NCBI GenBank assembly: GCA_003605115.1
Contig: QZKY01000006.1
Span: 1 to 64,000 of the forward strand
Direction of reading: 5' to 3'
DNA length: 64,000 bases
Origin: Oxalobacter sp.
GTDB lineage: Bacteria; Pseudomonadota; Gammaproteobacteria; Burkholderiales; Burkholderiaceae_D
A model generated the notes under the pieces. It did no database searches, had not been told where the DNA came from, and saw only the letters and a list, made by a program, of their open reading frames with translations. The translations under genes and the position numbers were made by a program. Within the stretch, counting starts at the first letter, position 1. Each line of letters starts with the position of its first letter. This document shows, in pieces, positions 8,873 through 17,651 of the stretch.

Positions 8873-9784
8873 GTGCCATCTGTTCACTTATCTGAGCCAA
8901 CGCAGAACGCCATCGATCCGGCGCGCGTCGCCAAACTTTTTGCCCATCCCTTGCGTGTGGCGGGTTCCGAATTTTTGCGGCGCGAAATATCAGGCCGGAT
9001 GCAAGAGCGACTGGATGTATTGCGTATCGTGCCGCAGGTGGTGCTCGATGCAGGGTGTGGAGAAGGCGACGATCTGCTGGCTTTGCAACAGCGTTACGCG
9101 AAAGCCAGGATGATCGGTCTGGACGTCTCCGCCGCCATGCTCGCCTTAGCGAAAGCGCTGGCGGCCGTGAAGTCGCCGTGGCAGCGGTGGATTGGTCAGT
9201 TCTTCAGGAAGGATCGCACAAGCTTGTTCCAGGCGGATTTTGCTGCAACGTCCTTGCCGAATGACAGCGTGGATTTACTTTGGTCGAACCTGGCCTTGCA
9301 ATGGCATCCACAGCCTTTTAGCGTTTTTCAGGAATGGTATCGCATCATGCGGCCTGAAGGCGCGTTGATGTTTTCGTGCTTCGGCATCGACACGTTCAAA
9401 GAATTGCGGGATGCTTTTGCTTTGATTGACGATGCCCCGCACACACTGGCCTTTGCCGACATGCACGATGTAGGCGATCAATTGTTGGCCGCAGGTTTTC
9501 CTTCGCCGGTGATGGATCGCGAAACGATCACGCTGACGTATGAAAACGCGAAAGATCTTGTCGCTGATGTGCGCGCCTTCGGCGGCAATCCGTTGATACA
9601 GCGGCGGCGCGGATTATTGAGTCGTGCTCAAGGGGCGCGTGTGATGCAGGCGCTGGAAACGATGCGCGATCCGAATGGCTTCATGCCGCTTACGGTTGAA
9701 GTGGTGTATGGGCATGCGTTCAAGTTTGCATCGACGCGCGGGGTTAAGGACGAGGCGGTGGTGCGGTTTGTGAAGCGTGGATAA
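8873..9784 (+). CDS. BioC-like SAM-dependent methyltransferase
   Basis: Class I methyltransferase most like malonyl-ACP O-methyltransferase (BioC), which starts pimelate synthesis for biotin. The SAM-binding VVLDAGCGEGDDL is at residues 57-66, followed by GLDVSAAMLA and the motif-III-like LLWSNLALQWH, which is characteristic of BioC (SNLALQW). The 303 residues are longer than E. coli BioC (about 250). The start is a GTG, and no better in-frame start is near. No other biotin gene is in the window, so I leave the symbol empty; the family call is good and the substrate is inferred. Confidence 0.82.
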   Translation: MPSVHLSEPTQNAIDPARVAKLFAHPLRVAGSEFLRREISGRMQERLDVLRIVPQVVLDAGCGEGDDLLALQQRYAKARMIGLDVSAAMLALAKALAAVKSPWQRWIGQFFRKDRTSLFQADFAATSLPNDSVDLLWSNLALQWHPQPFSVFQEWYRIMRPEGALMFSCFGIDTFKELRDAFALIDDAPHTLAFADMHDVGDQLLAAGFPSPVMDRETITLTYENAKDLVADVRAFGGNPLIQRRRGLLSRAQGARVMQALETMRDPNGFMPLTVEVVYGHAFKFASTRGVKDEAVVRFVKRG

Positions 9785-9994
9785 ACAAACGCAGCAAGCG
9801 CGCTTTGTGACTGGGTAAGTGGAGGCATGAGCTATACTTGAAGCCAGTACGTATGCAGGTTTCAGGGGTTTTGGTTTGTTACGTCGTTAAGCGTACAACG
9901 ATGTTATTATGACACCCTAAGTTCTAAAACAAGTATCAGACCCTCTTGTTCTTAATCCCAACCTCGGCGAGCTTTAAATTTCTTACATACACTA

Positions 9995-10864
9995 ATGCCG
10001 GAACAGTTTCTCACTTGGGAGGCAGTCAAAAATTTTGCCAACTCTGCCTTTACTACATCTCTGCTCGGCGCCCTCGCTGGTGCCTTCGGCGGTGCTTATG
10101 CGGCACAATTGATTGCAAAGCGCACAAAGCGGCGGGACGACCTTCTTGCCGAGATACGTAACGTAAATGCAGCGATCTCGGTTGCCTTCTCTATCGTCAA
10201 CTCCTTGTTGGCTTTAAAGAAGCAGCATGTGCGCTCTTTACTTGAGCGCCATACAGAGGAGGAGGCCAAGTTGCGCGAGTACAAGCTTAAGCGAGATGCA
10301 GGCTTCATTCAAGGTGATGCGCAACATCGCTTCCAAGCAGATTTCCAAACGCTAGAACCCGTTTCTCTCCCTGTGGCACAACTTATCGAGTTGGTGCTAA
10401 CGAAACTCTCCACTGCAGGACGTCCACTCAACCTAGTCATATCTCTAACGGGAACAGTTGATCGGCTCAATGCTCTCATCGCCAAACGCAACACACTTAT
10501 TTCGGAGTTCCGTGCCAGCACGTTTCCTGAAGGTGCTAATTTGGTTTGCATGTACTTCGGGCTGTCGTATGGTGATGGTCACTTGAACCAAGAGTATCCC
10601 GATGCCGTTCGCGGTATCGCCTCTTACTTGGACGATCTGATCTTCTTCTCGCACCTGCTGTGCAACGACCTGAGGGAACATGGAGAAATACTGGTTAAAC
10701 GTTTCAAATCAGAGGTGGGCGGCTCTGCGCCGCGAATCAGCCAGGTTCGGTTCGATACGCCTGAGGCGAAGGATCTAATACCCCCCGATGCCAACTACGC
10801 GAGTCTACTAGGCGCCTTCTTGAAACGACCAGAGGAAGAGAAGGTGCGTTGGTGGAAGCGCTGA
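9995..10864 (+). CDS. membrane-anchored coiled-coil protein of unknown function
   Basis: I do not recognise this 289-residue protein. A single hydrophobic segment (about 19-40, TSLLGALAGAFGGAYAAQLIA) is followed by a basic stop-transfer AKRTKRR. A long helical, coiled-coil-prone region (about 45-110) comes next, then a mostly helical cytoplasmic part. No nuclease, ATPase or enzyme motif is visible. The ATG has no clear ribosome site. It is a stand-alone gene between a methyltransferase and rpoH, with a 61-bp palindromic element 55 bp after its stop; this fits an accessory insertion (inference). The reading frame is long and intact, so I think it is a real gene. Confidence 0.7.
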   Translation: MPEQFLTWEAVKNFANSAFTTSLLGALAGAFGGAYAAQLIAKRTKRRDDLLAEIRNVNAAISVAFSIVNSLLALKKQHVRSLLERHTEEEAKLREYKLKRDAGFIQGDAQHRFQADFQTLEPVSLPVAQLIELVLTKLSTAGRPLNLVISLTGTVDRLNALIAKRNTLISEFRASTFPEGANLVCMYFGLSYGDGHLNQEYPDAVRGIASYLDDLIFFSHLLCNDLREHGEILVKRFKSEVGGSAPRISQVRFDTPEAKDLIPPDANYASLLGAFLKRPEEEKVRWWKR

Positions 10865-10919
10865 TTTCCAAAAGCAAAAGGGGGGAGTACTCAAATTTTT
10901 TCGAAAGTAAAAGCGCCAC

Positions 10920-10980
10920 GGAAAATTCGGGGTCAGAGTAATTTACGCTACGCGTAAAAAAACTCTGACCCCGGTTTTCC
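10920..10980. repeat. palindromic element, GGGGTCAGAGT core (copy 1)
   Basis: A nearly perfect 61-bp palindrome: GGAAAA...CGGGGTCAGAGT on the left pairs with ACTCTGACCCCG...TTTTCC on the right. An inner TTTACGC-TAC-GCGTAAA forms the loop end. Related copies are at 17557-17619 and 28713-28768. The design is that of REP elements mobilised by REP-associated tyrosine transposases (inference; no such gene is in the window). Confidence 0.85.
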
Positions 10981-10987
10981 TTCCAAC

Positions 10988-11018
10988 AAAAAAAGCGCTG
11001 AATCAGCGCCTTTTTTGT
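10988..11018 (-). terminator. rho-independent terminator of rpoH
   Basis: The GCGCTGAATCAGCGC hairpin (10995-11009) is flanked by A-rich and T-rich runs, giving a T tract on the minus strand just after rpoH. Confidence 0.85.
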
Positions 11019-11034
11019 TTTGCCTATTGCAGAT

Positions 11035-11934
11035 TTATACGTAAGCTGCGAGCGCACCTTTCATTTTCTTGAGTGCAGCCACTTCAATTTGGCGAATGCG
11101 TTCGGCAGACACGCCAAACTCTTCAGCGAGGTCGTGCAGCGTGGCACCCGAACCCTCGTCTTTCGCCAGCCAGCGGGCTTCGACGATGCGTCGTGAACGG
11201 GCATCCAGTTTTTCCAGCGCACATTCCAACCCTTCCGTTTGCAGCTTGTCGTGTTCGCGCGCTTCGAGCACTTGCGTCGGCTCGCTGGCATCCGTGGAGA
11301 GGTAAGCGATGGGCGCAAAGTGATCGTCCTCGTCATCGGTGGGCGCTTCCAATGCGATGTCGCGACCGGAAAGGCGCGTTTCCATTTCGATGACTTCTTC
11401 GCGCTTGACGTTCAGTTTTTTGGCGAGATCCTCCACCTGCGTCGGTGACATGGTTTCAGTATCGCCCTTGAAGCTGCGCAAATTGAAGAAGAGCTTGCGA
11501 TGCGCTTTGGTGGTGGCGACTTTGACCATCCGCCAGTTTTTGAGGATGAATTCGTGGATTTCAGCCTTGATCCAGTGCACGGCGTAAGAAACCAGTCGCA
11601 CGCCTTGCTCGGGGTCGAAGCGTTTGACCGCTTTCATCAGGCCGACATTGCCTTCCTGAATCAGATCTGCGTGGGGCAAGCCGTAGCCCAAATAGCCACG
11701 CGCCACGGAAACCACGACGCGAAGGTGGGACAGAATTAATTGCTGCGCTGCGGCGAGATCGTTATCGTCGCGCAGGCGGCGTGCCAACGAGGATTCTTCT
11801 TCCTGGCTCAACATGGGTAAACGGTTGACGACAGAAATATAGGCGTCAATATTGCCAATTTGGCCAGAAAAACCAAGCGTCAAAGCTTGACGACTCGTCG
11901 GCATCAGTGCTGATGTTGCGGACGCGGCGCTCAT
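11035..11934 (-). CDS. rpoH: RNA polymerase sigma-32 (heat shock) factor RpoH
   Basis: Alternative sigma factor that directs transcription of chaperone and protease genes. From the ATG at 11934 it has 299 residues. Region 2 (YLGYGLPHADLIQEGNVGLMKAVKRF, split here as 81-106) and the RpoH box RKLFFNLRSFK (about 146-156), which separates it from other sigma-70 family members, are clear. The C-terminus carries a region 4.2 helix-turn-helix (GVSAERIRQIEVAALKKMK). A GAAAGGA ribosome site supports 11934; the open frame extends to 12015, but that would place the -10 box inside the coding region. A CIRCE-like operator overlaps its promoter, suggesting HrcA control. Confidence 0.96.
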   Translation of the reverse strand: MSAASATSALMPTSRQALTLGFSGQIGNIDAYISVVNRLPMLSQEEESSLARRLRDDNDLAAAQQLILSHLRVVVSVARGYLGYGLPHADLIQEGNVGLMKAVKRFDPEQGVRLVSYAVHWIKAEIHEFILKNWRMVKVATTKAHRKLFFNLRSFKGDTETMSPTQVEDLAKKLNVKREEVIEMETRLSGRDIALEAPTDDEDDHFAPIAYLSTDASEPTQVLEAREHDKLQTEGLECALEKLDARSRRIVEARWLAKDEGSGATLHDLAEEFGVSAERIRQIEVAALKKMKGALAAYV

Positions 11935-12013
11935 TCGTTGATTTCCTTTCAAAAATGCTATGGCTTGCCCAATGAGTTGCAAAATGGGTTGCCAGTAGAT
12001 TACCAATGGCCGC

Positions 12014-12043
12014 ATTCTAGCACTCTCTAATAAAGAGTGCTAA
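12014..12043 (-). promoter_or_regulatory. rpoH promoter overlapped by a CIRCE (HrcA) operator
   Basis: Reading on the minus strand, TTAGCACTC-N9-GAGTGCTAG (12043-12017) matches the CIRCE consensus TTAGCACTC-N9-GAGTGCTAA at 17 of 18 defined positions, with the exact 9-base spacer. A possible -35 (TTAGCA, 12043-12038) and -10 (TAGAAT, 12019-12014) are 18 bp apart, so the operator covers the promoter. CIRCE is the known binding site of the heat-shock repressor HrcA. Confidence 0.85.
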
Positions 12044-12249
12044 TCGAAAAAATCAAACAATTGCGAAGCGTTTTTGCTGAAAAATCGAATAAAGGAGGGG
12101 TTTTCTGAAAAATAAGTGGGGGAGACCAGCCATTTGGCGTGTGTGGTTATTGAATTGGGTGGGGGCAGGTCGTTGCCGAGCGTGCCTGGCTCGCATATCA
12201 TCCTAGTCAGACTGTAAATACGCCCCAATGACAAGGCTTGCCCAAAAAC

Positions 12250-13170
12250 ATGACGAACCACGCGCTGCCGGAAGAGTATGAGTTGAAAACGCCGGAAGCG
12301 ACGGCGGCGGGTCGGCGCAGCACCTGGGTGAGCGTGTGGGTGAATGTGGTGCTCACGACGGGGCAGCTGGCCGCCGGACTTTTTGCGCAGTCCCAGGCAT
12401 TGGTGGCGGATGCGATTCACTCGCTGTCTGATCTGATGGCGGATTTTGTGGTGCTGATTGCCGGACACCACAGCCAGAAAGAAGCGGATGACGATCATCA
12501 CTACGGTCATCATCGTTATGAGAATGCGGCGTCGCTGGTGCTGGGGGTGCTCCTGCTTTTTGTGGCGGGCGGGATGTTATGGGCGGCGGTGCGAAAGCTG
12601 CAAGAGCCGGACCTGATTCCTACCGTGCACCAGGCGGCGCTTTGGGTGGCCTTGCTCGCATTGATTTCCAAAGAAGTTTTGTTCCGTTACATGCTGAAGG
12701 TGGCGACGCGCATTCGTTCCTCCATGCTGGTGGCCAATGCCTGGCATGCGCGCTCGGATGCCTTGTCTTCGCTGGTGGTGGCGCTGGGGATTATCGGCAA
12801 CATGTTTGGTTACCCCTTGCTCGATCCAATTGCTGCGCTGGTCGTGGGATTGTTAGTCGGCAAGATGGGCTGGGGATTCAGTTGGTCAGCGCTGCATGAT
12901 TTGATGGATCGCGCTGTATCCGAAGAAGAAACCGCCGCCATACGCGAGACGGTGATCGCAACGCCTGGCGTGCGCGGCGTGCATGATTTGCGCACACGGC
13001 GTGTCGGCGATTTCGCGATCGTTGACGTGCATCTTGAAGTCGATGCAAAAATCACTGTGCTGCAAGGACATGACATCGCAGTCGCGGCGCGTCGTCGTAT
13101 TATGGAAAAACACAAGGTGCTGGATGTGATGACGCATCTTGATCCGCACGGACATGCCGATCTGGGGTAG
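12250..13170 (+). CDS. cation diffusion facilitator (CDF) family efflux transporter
   Basis: Predicted inner-membrane divalent-metal/proton antiporter (zinc, iron, cadmium or cobalt). From the ATG at 12250 it has 306 residues and about six membrane helices. The transport-site residues are present: D54, H57 and D61 in ADAIHSLSD, and the helix-5 motif AWHARSDALSSL (HxxxD). A His-rich loop (DDDHHYGHHRYE) follows helix 2, and a C-terminal cytoplasmic domain (TPGVRGVHDLRTRRVGDF) is of the usual FieF type. A TTG four codons upstream is possible. Substrate is not predictable; it is divergent from rpoH. Confidence 0.92.
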   Translation: MTNHALPEEYELKTPEATAAGRRSTWVSVWVNVVLTTGQLAAGLFAQSQALVADAIHSLSDLMADFVVLIAGHHSQKEADDDHHYGHHRYENAASLVLGVLLLFVAGGMLWAAVRKLQEPDLIPTVHQAALWVALLALISKEVLFRYMLKVATRIRSSMLVANAWHARSDALSSLVVALGIIGNMFGYPLLDPIAALVVGLLVGKMGWGFSWSALHDLMDRAVSEEETAAIRETVIATPGVRGVHDLRTRRVGDFAIVDVHLEVDAKITVLQGHDIAVAARRRIMEKHKVLDVMTHLDPHGHADLG

Positions 13171-13184
13171 AAAACGCTGAAAAC

Positions 13185-14975
13185 CTACTGCGCAGTCGTG
13201 TGCTTTACCAACCACGCCTTCGCCTCACCCTCCACATGTGGCAGCAGCCGCGCACGCACGGTAGCGTGATAGTCGTTTAACCAAGCACGTTCACGCGGTT
13301 CCAACAGGGCGACATCGATGCAGCGCGTATCAATCGGGCATAAGGTCAAAGTTTCAAAACGCAAGTAATCACCCTCATCCGTTTCCTGGGTGAGCGCGAG
13401 GTTTTCAATGCGCACACCCCATTGACCCGGACGATACAAGGCCGGTTCAACAGATGTGATCATGCCGGGTTCCAGCGCGGTATGCGGCTCTGGCGGTGTG
13501 TGGAAAGAAATCGATTGCGGCCCTTCATGCACGCCGAGAAAATAGCCAACGCCATGTCCAGTGCCATGGCCGTAATCCAGTCCTTCCGCCCACAGCGGCG
13601 CACGCGCCAGCGAATCCAGCAGCGGCGCGCGTACCCCGCGGGGGAATTGCGCGGCTAGCAGCGCAATCGCGCCTTTCAATACCAGCGTGAAATCACGTTT
13701 TTGTTCTGCGCTCACGTCGCCAATCGCAATGGTGCGAGTGATGTCAGTCGTGCCGCCAAAATACTGACCGCCAGAATCGATCAAGAGTAACCCGTTTCCG
13801 GTGATGGCGGTGTGGCGACCCTTCGTTGCGTGATAATGCGGGAGCGCGCCGTTGGCGTTAAAGCCTGCAATCGTGCCAAAACTCGGTGAAACAAAATGCG
13901 GACGCTTTGCGCGTGCAGCGGTAATGCGTTCGTCAATGGTGAGTTCGGCAATGGTTTCAGCAGGATTGGACAGCGCAGATTCAAGCCATGCAAAAAATTC
14001 GCAGAGTGCTGCGCCATCCTGTTCCATGGTTGCGCGCACATGCGCGATTTGCCCATCCGTCTTGCGTGACTTGGAAAAAATCGTCGGATTGATGGCATCG
14101 ACAATTTTTTCAGCCGAAGGGATGCATTGGCGTAGCCCGAGCGTGACGCGGCGTGGGTCAAGCAGCAGGGGGGCATCCGGTGGCAAGGCGGCGAGCGCGG
14201 CGGCGGCTTGGTCATACGCTGCCAGTTCAACGCCATCGTTGGCAAGCGTTCTTTGCAAATCCGGCGGGACTTTCCCCGCCGTGACAAACAGGGTCGCGCG
14301 TTCATGGCCGATCAATGCGTGCGCGATGAAGTAGGGGCTGTAATTCAAATCGCTGCCGCGTAAATTGAAAAGCCAGGCGATGTCATCCAGCGTGGAAAGA
14401 AAATGCCAATCGGTATTATGCTGGCGCATCGCATGGCGCGTGGCAGCGAGTTTGGCGGCGCGACTGACGTCGGCAAACGGCATGGGGTGTTCATACACGG
14501 GTGTGGTCGGCAGCGCGGGACGGTCAGCCCAAATGTCTGCCAGCAAGTCGATATCGGTGCGCAGCAATATGAGCGAGGGGGTGAAGGCATCCGTCATCTG
14601 GCGCGCAAGCGACCAGCTCAGCACCATGCCATCGACAGCGACGGTTTGCCCCGCACGCAAATTTTCAGCAAGCCAGGTGATGTATGGCGTTTGGTTGGCA
14701 CCGGCCAGCTTCATCAGTTCAATGCCGCTTCCTGCCAGTTGGGTTTCGGCTTGTTCCCAGTAGCGGCTGTCAGTCCAGAGACCGGCGAATCGCGCCGTCA
14801 CGACCAAGGTGCCTGCCGACCCCGTAAAGCCGGACAGCCACTCGCGACTTTGCCAGGGCGGCGGCAAATACTCCGACAAGTGCGGATCAGCGCTGAGGAT
14901 CACGCAGGCATCGATGTGATGGCGCTGCATGGCCTGACGTAAACCTTGAATGCGGGAGACAGAAGGGGGGGGCAT
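13185..14975 (-). CDS. M24B aminopeptidase P family protein (Xaa-Pro aminopeptidase)
   Basis: Predicted cytosolic dinuclear-metal peptidase that removes the N-terminal residue before proline. At 596 residues it is of the long, three-domain type (two creatinase-like domains, then the pita-bread M24 domain), as in eukaryotic XPNPEP1, rather than the shorter E. coli PepP. Metal ligands are visible in LLIDSGGQYFGGTTDITRT (two Asp), GHGTGHGVGYFLGVHEGP (His), MITSVEPALY (Glu) and GVRIENL (Glu). It converges with the CDF gene, 14 bp apart. Family is secure; symbol left open because E. coli pepP is a different subgroup. Confidence 0.93.
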   Translation of the reverse strand: MPPPSVSRIQGLRQAMQRHHIDACVILSADPHLSEYLPPPWQSREWLSGFTGSAGTLVVTARFAGLWTDSRYWEQAETQLAGSGIELMKLAGANQTPYITWLAENLRAGQTVAVDGMVLSWSLARQMTDAFTPSLILLRTDIDLLADIWADRPALPTTPVYEHPMPFADVSRAAKLAATRHAMRQHNTDWHFLSTLDDIAWLFNLRGSDLNYSPYFIAHALIGHERATLFVTAGKVPPDLQRTLANDGVELAAYDQAAAALAALPPDAPLLLDPRRVTLGLRQCIPSAEKIVDAINPTIFSKSRKTDGQIAHVRATMEQDGAALCEFFAWLESALSNPAETIAELTIDERITAARAKRPHFVSPSFGTIAGFNANGALPHYHATKGRHTAITGNGLLLIDSGGQYFGGTTDITRTIAIGDVSAEQKRDFTLVLKGAIALLAAQFPRGVRAPLLDSLARAPLWAEGLDYGHGTGHGVGYFLGVHEGPQSISFHTPPEPHTALEPGMITSVEPALYRPGQWGVRIENLALTQETDEGDYLRFETLTLCPIDTRCIDVALLEPRERAWLNDYHATVRARLLPHVEGEAKAWLVKHTTAQ

Positions 14976-15171
14976 GATCGGTCAAGCGTGGGAAAGCAGT
15001 GGGCAATGGCGCAATGATACAGGAGAGCTTCAGCGGTCAGGACAATCACGATGCAGGAAATGTCACAAAACAGCGACACGGCAAGCGCGATGGATCAGCC
15101 GCATGCATGTCGCAATGGCATAAGAAAGTCCGATGGTGGTACGATAAACGCTGAAAAACACAGGAGGCATC

Positions 15172-15741
15172 ATGTTTGCACAACACAGGCAGCGCGCAAA
15201 AGAGATACTCAAAAAGACCGAACTGATTCACGACACGCAGGCAGTTCAGGCAGCCGTCTCACGTGTTGCCGCCGAACTGAATCGGCGGTTTGATCAACCG
15301 GATGAGACAGCGTTTCCGCTGGTGCTGGGGGTGATGGGCGGTGCGGTCATTTTTACGGGGCAGTTATTGCCGCAACTGACCTTCCCGCTGGAATACGATT
15401 ACATCCATGTATCGCGTTATGGCGATGATGACAAGGGCGGACAACTGCAATGGAAAGTGATCCCGCGCCAGAATGTGAGAGATCGAACGGTCATTGTACT
15501 GGACGATATTCTGGATGAAGGCGAGACGCTGGCAGAGGTCAAGCAGCGGCTGCTGTCAATGGGTGCGCGGGACGTTGTTTTAGCCGTTTTTGCGGACAAG
15601 CAAATTGATAAAAAGAAAGCGGTTGAAGCCGACGTGGTGGGCTTGACCGTGCCTAACAAGTTCGTGATTGGCTTCGGGATGGATACGCACGGCTACTGGC
15701 GGAATTTACCGGAGATTCGTGCGGTCAAATCAGTGGGCTAA
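15172..15741 (+). CDS. hpt: hypoxanthine-guanine phosphoribosyltransferase
   Basis: Purine salvage: converts hypoxanthine or guanine and PRPP to IMP or GMP. The 189-residue type I PRTase shows the PRPP loop VIVLDDILDEGETL at about residues 107-120 and the hood/core stretch EYDYIHVSRYGDD. AGGAGG six bases before the ATG is an excellent ribosome site. It stands alone, divergent from the aminopeptidase gene and convergent with the peptide transporter operon. Specificity for hypoxanthine over guanine cannot be read from sequence. Confidence 0.92.
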   Translation: MFAQHRQRAKEILKKTELIHDTQAVQAAVSRVAAELNRRFDQPDETAFPLVLGVMGGAVIFTGQLLPQLTFPLEYDYIHVSRYGDDDKGGQLQWKVIPRQNVRDRTVIVLDDILDEGETLAEVKQRLLSMGARDVVLAVFADKQIDKKKAVEADVVGLTVPNKFVIGFGMDTHGYWRNLPEIRAVKSVG

Positions 15742-15797
15742 CGGAGAAGACGCGGTTCACTCGAGCAAGGTGTTTCTTGCGAGAGACGGTGCTATTG

Positions 15798-17510
15798 CTA
15801 GGGTTTGCCGCCGGGGATGGCCGATAAAAGCGTCTTCGTATAGACGTGCTGCGGATGACGATACAGATCATCTGAATTAGCCATCTCTACGACTTCACCT
15901 TGATGCATGACCATGACCTGGTCGGCCATGTAGCGGACAACTGACAGGTCGTGCGAGATAAAAATGTAACTGATGCCAAAATCGTCCTGTAAGTCTTGCA
16001 GTAGATTCAGCACTTGTGCTTGCACCGAGACATCGAGCGCGGAAACGGATTCGTCGCACACCAGAATTTCCGGCTGCAAGGTCAGGCAGCGTGCAATCGC
16101 AATGCGCTGACGCTGGCCGCCGGAGAATTCGTGCGGATAGCGATGAAACGCTTCCACCGGCAAGCCAACGCGTTCGAGCCATTTAAAACACAGCGCCGTG
16201 CGTTCTCGGTCGTCTTCGCCGATGCCGTGAATGCGCATCGGTTCGCGCAGAATGTCGGCAACGGTGAAGCGCGGATTCAAGGAGGCAAACGGGTTTTGAA
16301 AAACGATTTGCATACGCCGCTTGATGTCAAAGAAATGACGATAAGGCATCGTCAGAATATTCTCGCCGTTGAACAGCACTTCGCCGCCCGTGGGTTCATG
16401 CAGACGCAACAATGTCATGCCGATAGTAGTTTTGCCGGAGCCGGATTCACCGACAATGCCCAGCGTTTTGCCGCGCGGCAGCGTGAACGAGACATCCTTC
16501 ACCGCCTGAAATTCCCGCTGGCCGAAAAATCCTTCACGCATATAAAAGCTTTTTTGCAGGTGTTTGACGACGAGCAAAGGGGTGTCGTCATGTGCATAGC
16601 CGCGTATACGATGTGCTGAGTGTTCAATCGGTGCGTTGGTGGCCGAAGCGGCATCGTCTCGCATCACATCTTCAATTGTAAGGAGCCGCATGGGACGCGT
16701 ATCGTGCGGTGGGCGGCACAGCATCAGCGCTTTGGTATAAGGGTGGGTGGGTTGTTCGAATATTTGCTGCGCATCGCCTTGTTCCTGAATGCTGCCTTCG
16801 CGCATCACAATGACGTGATCGGCAATTTCGGCAACCAGCGTCAGATCATGCGTGATGAACAAAATCGACATTTGTCGTCGCACCTGAAGGGATTGAAGCA
16901 AATCGATGATTTGTTTTTGAATCGTGACATCCAGCGCCGTGGTGGGTTCATCGGCAATCAAGAGTTGCGGTTCACATGCGATCGCCATCGCGATCATCAC
17001 GCGCTGTTGCTGACCGCCAGATAGTTGACCGGGATAGTAATCGACACGAATCGCCGGATCCGGAATGCCGACTTCGTCAAGTAATGCGACGGTACGGCTG
17101 CGAGCTTCATTTGCAGTCATCCCGAGATGAACGCGCAAAACTTCCGCGATTTGCCAGCCCACAGTAAAAACGGGATTAAGCGAAGACATCGGTTCCTGAA
17201 AAATCATTGAGATGCGCTTGCCACACAATGCGCGTCGTTGCGCGGACGGCATGACGAACAGGTCTTGCTCATCAAAAAAGACGGAGGAACGGGAATCAAT
17301 GACGGCTGTTTCCTGGGGGAGTAATCCCATTACAGCCAGGGCACTGACAGATTTGCCGCTGCCGGATTCACCGACGAGTGCAACCGTTTTGTTGCGCGGG
17401 ATGTCAAACGAAACGCCCTTCACTGCATCGACAGAATTTTTCTTGTCGATGCGAAAAGCGACGCGCAGGTTGCGGACGCTGAGGAGAGGTTGTGTTTCGG
17501 TTGAATTCAT
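15798..17510 (-). CDS. peptide ABC transporter, fused double ATP-binding protein (YejF-type)
   Basis: Cytoplasmic ATPase of the oligopeptide importer coded upstream. The 570-residue protein contains two complete ABC domains in one chain: Walker A motifs GESGSGKSVSAL (N half) and GESGSGKTTIGM (C half), each followed by LSGGQ/FSGGQ signatures and Walker B (LLIADEPTTALD, ILVCDESVSALD). Fusion of the OppD- and OppF-like subunits is typical of the Yej group. I start at the ATG at 17510 (MNSTETQPLLSV); a longer frame would run into a palindromic repeat. It is the last gene of the operon. Confidence 0.94.
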   Translation of the reverse strand: MNSTETQPLLSVRNLRVAFRIDKKNSVDAVKGVSFDIPRNKTVALVGESGSGKSVSALAVMGLLPQETAVIDSRSSVFFDEQDLFVMPSAQRRALCGKRISMIFQEPMSSLNPVFTVGWQIAEVLRVHLGMTANEARSRTVALLDEVGIPDPAIRVDYYPGQLSGGQQQRVMIAMAIACEPQLLIADEPTTALDVTIQKQIIDLLQSLQVRRQMSILFITHDLTLVAEIADHVIVMREGSIQEQGDAQQIFEQPTHPYTKALMLCRPPHDTRPMRLLTIEDVMRDDAASATNAPIEHSAHRIRGYAHDDTPLLVVKHLQKSFYMREGFFGQREFQAVKDVSFTLPRGKTLGIVGESGSGKTTIGMTLLRLHEPTGGEVLFNGENILTMPYRHFFDIKRRMQIVFQNPFASLNPRFTVADILREPMRIHGIGEDDRERTALCFKWLERVGLPVEAFHRYPHEFSGGQRQRIAIARCLTLQPEILVCDESVSALDVSVQAQVLNLLQDLQDDFGISYIFISHDLSVVRYMADQVMVMHQGEVVEMANSDDLYRHPQHVYTKTLLSAIPGGKP

Positions 17511-17556
17511 AATTACTTCATTGTTTGAAAATTCCAGTGCGCAGTAAGTGCGGTTC

Positions 17557-17619
17557 GGAAAATTCAGGGTCAGAGTCAAAATTCGCTTCGCGATATTTGA
17601 CTGCTGACCCCGGTTTTCC
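17557..17619. repeat. palindromic element, GGGTCAGAGT core (copy 2)
   Basis: A 63-bp imperfect palindrome with the same outer arms (GGAAAATTC / GGTTTTCC) and GGTCAG/CTGACC core as the element at 10920-10980. It lies in the 141-bp gap between the YejE-like permease and ATPase genes, so it would be transcribed inside the operon. Confidence 0.8.
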
Positions 17620-17651
17620 TCACTGCTCCGCGGTGCAGCACAGTAAATAAG

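Noticed and set aside
8816-8887. Longer start for ComF
   Set aside because: It would overlap the divergent methyltransferase gene start, and the MLSSFNRL start fits better.
11935-12015. A 27-residue N-terminal extension of RpoH
   Set aside because: It would start inside the promoter and CIRCE site, lacks homology to sigma-32 N-termini, and the ATG at 11934 has a good ribosome site.
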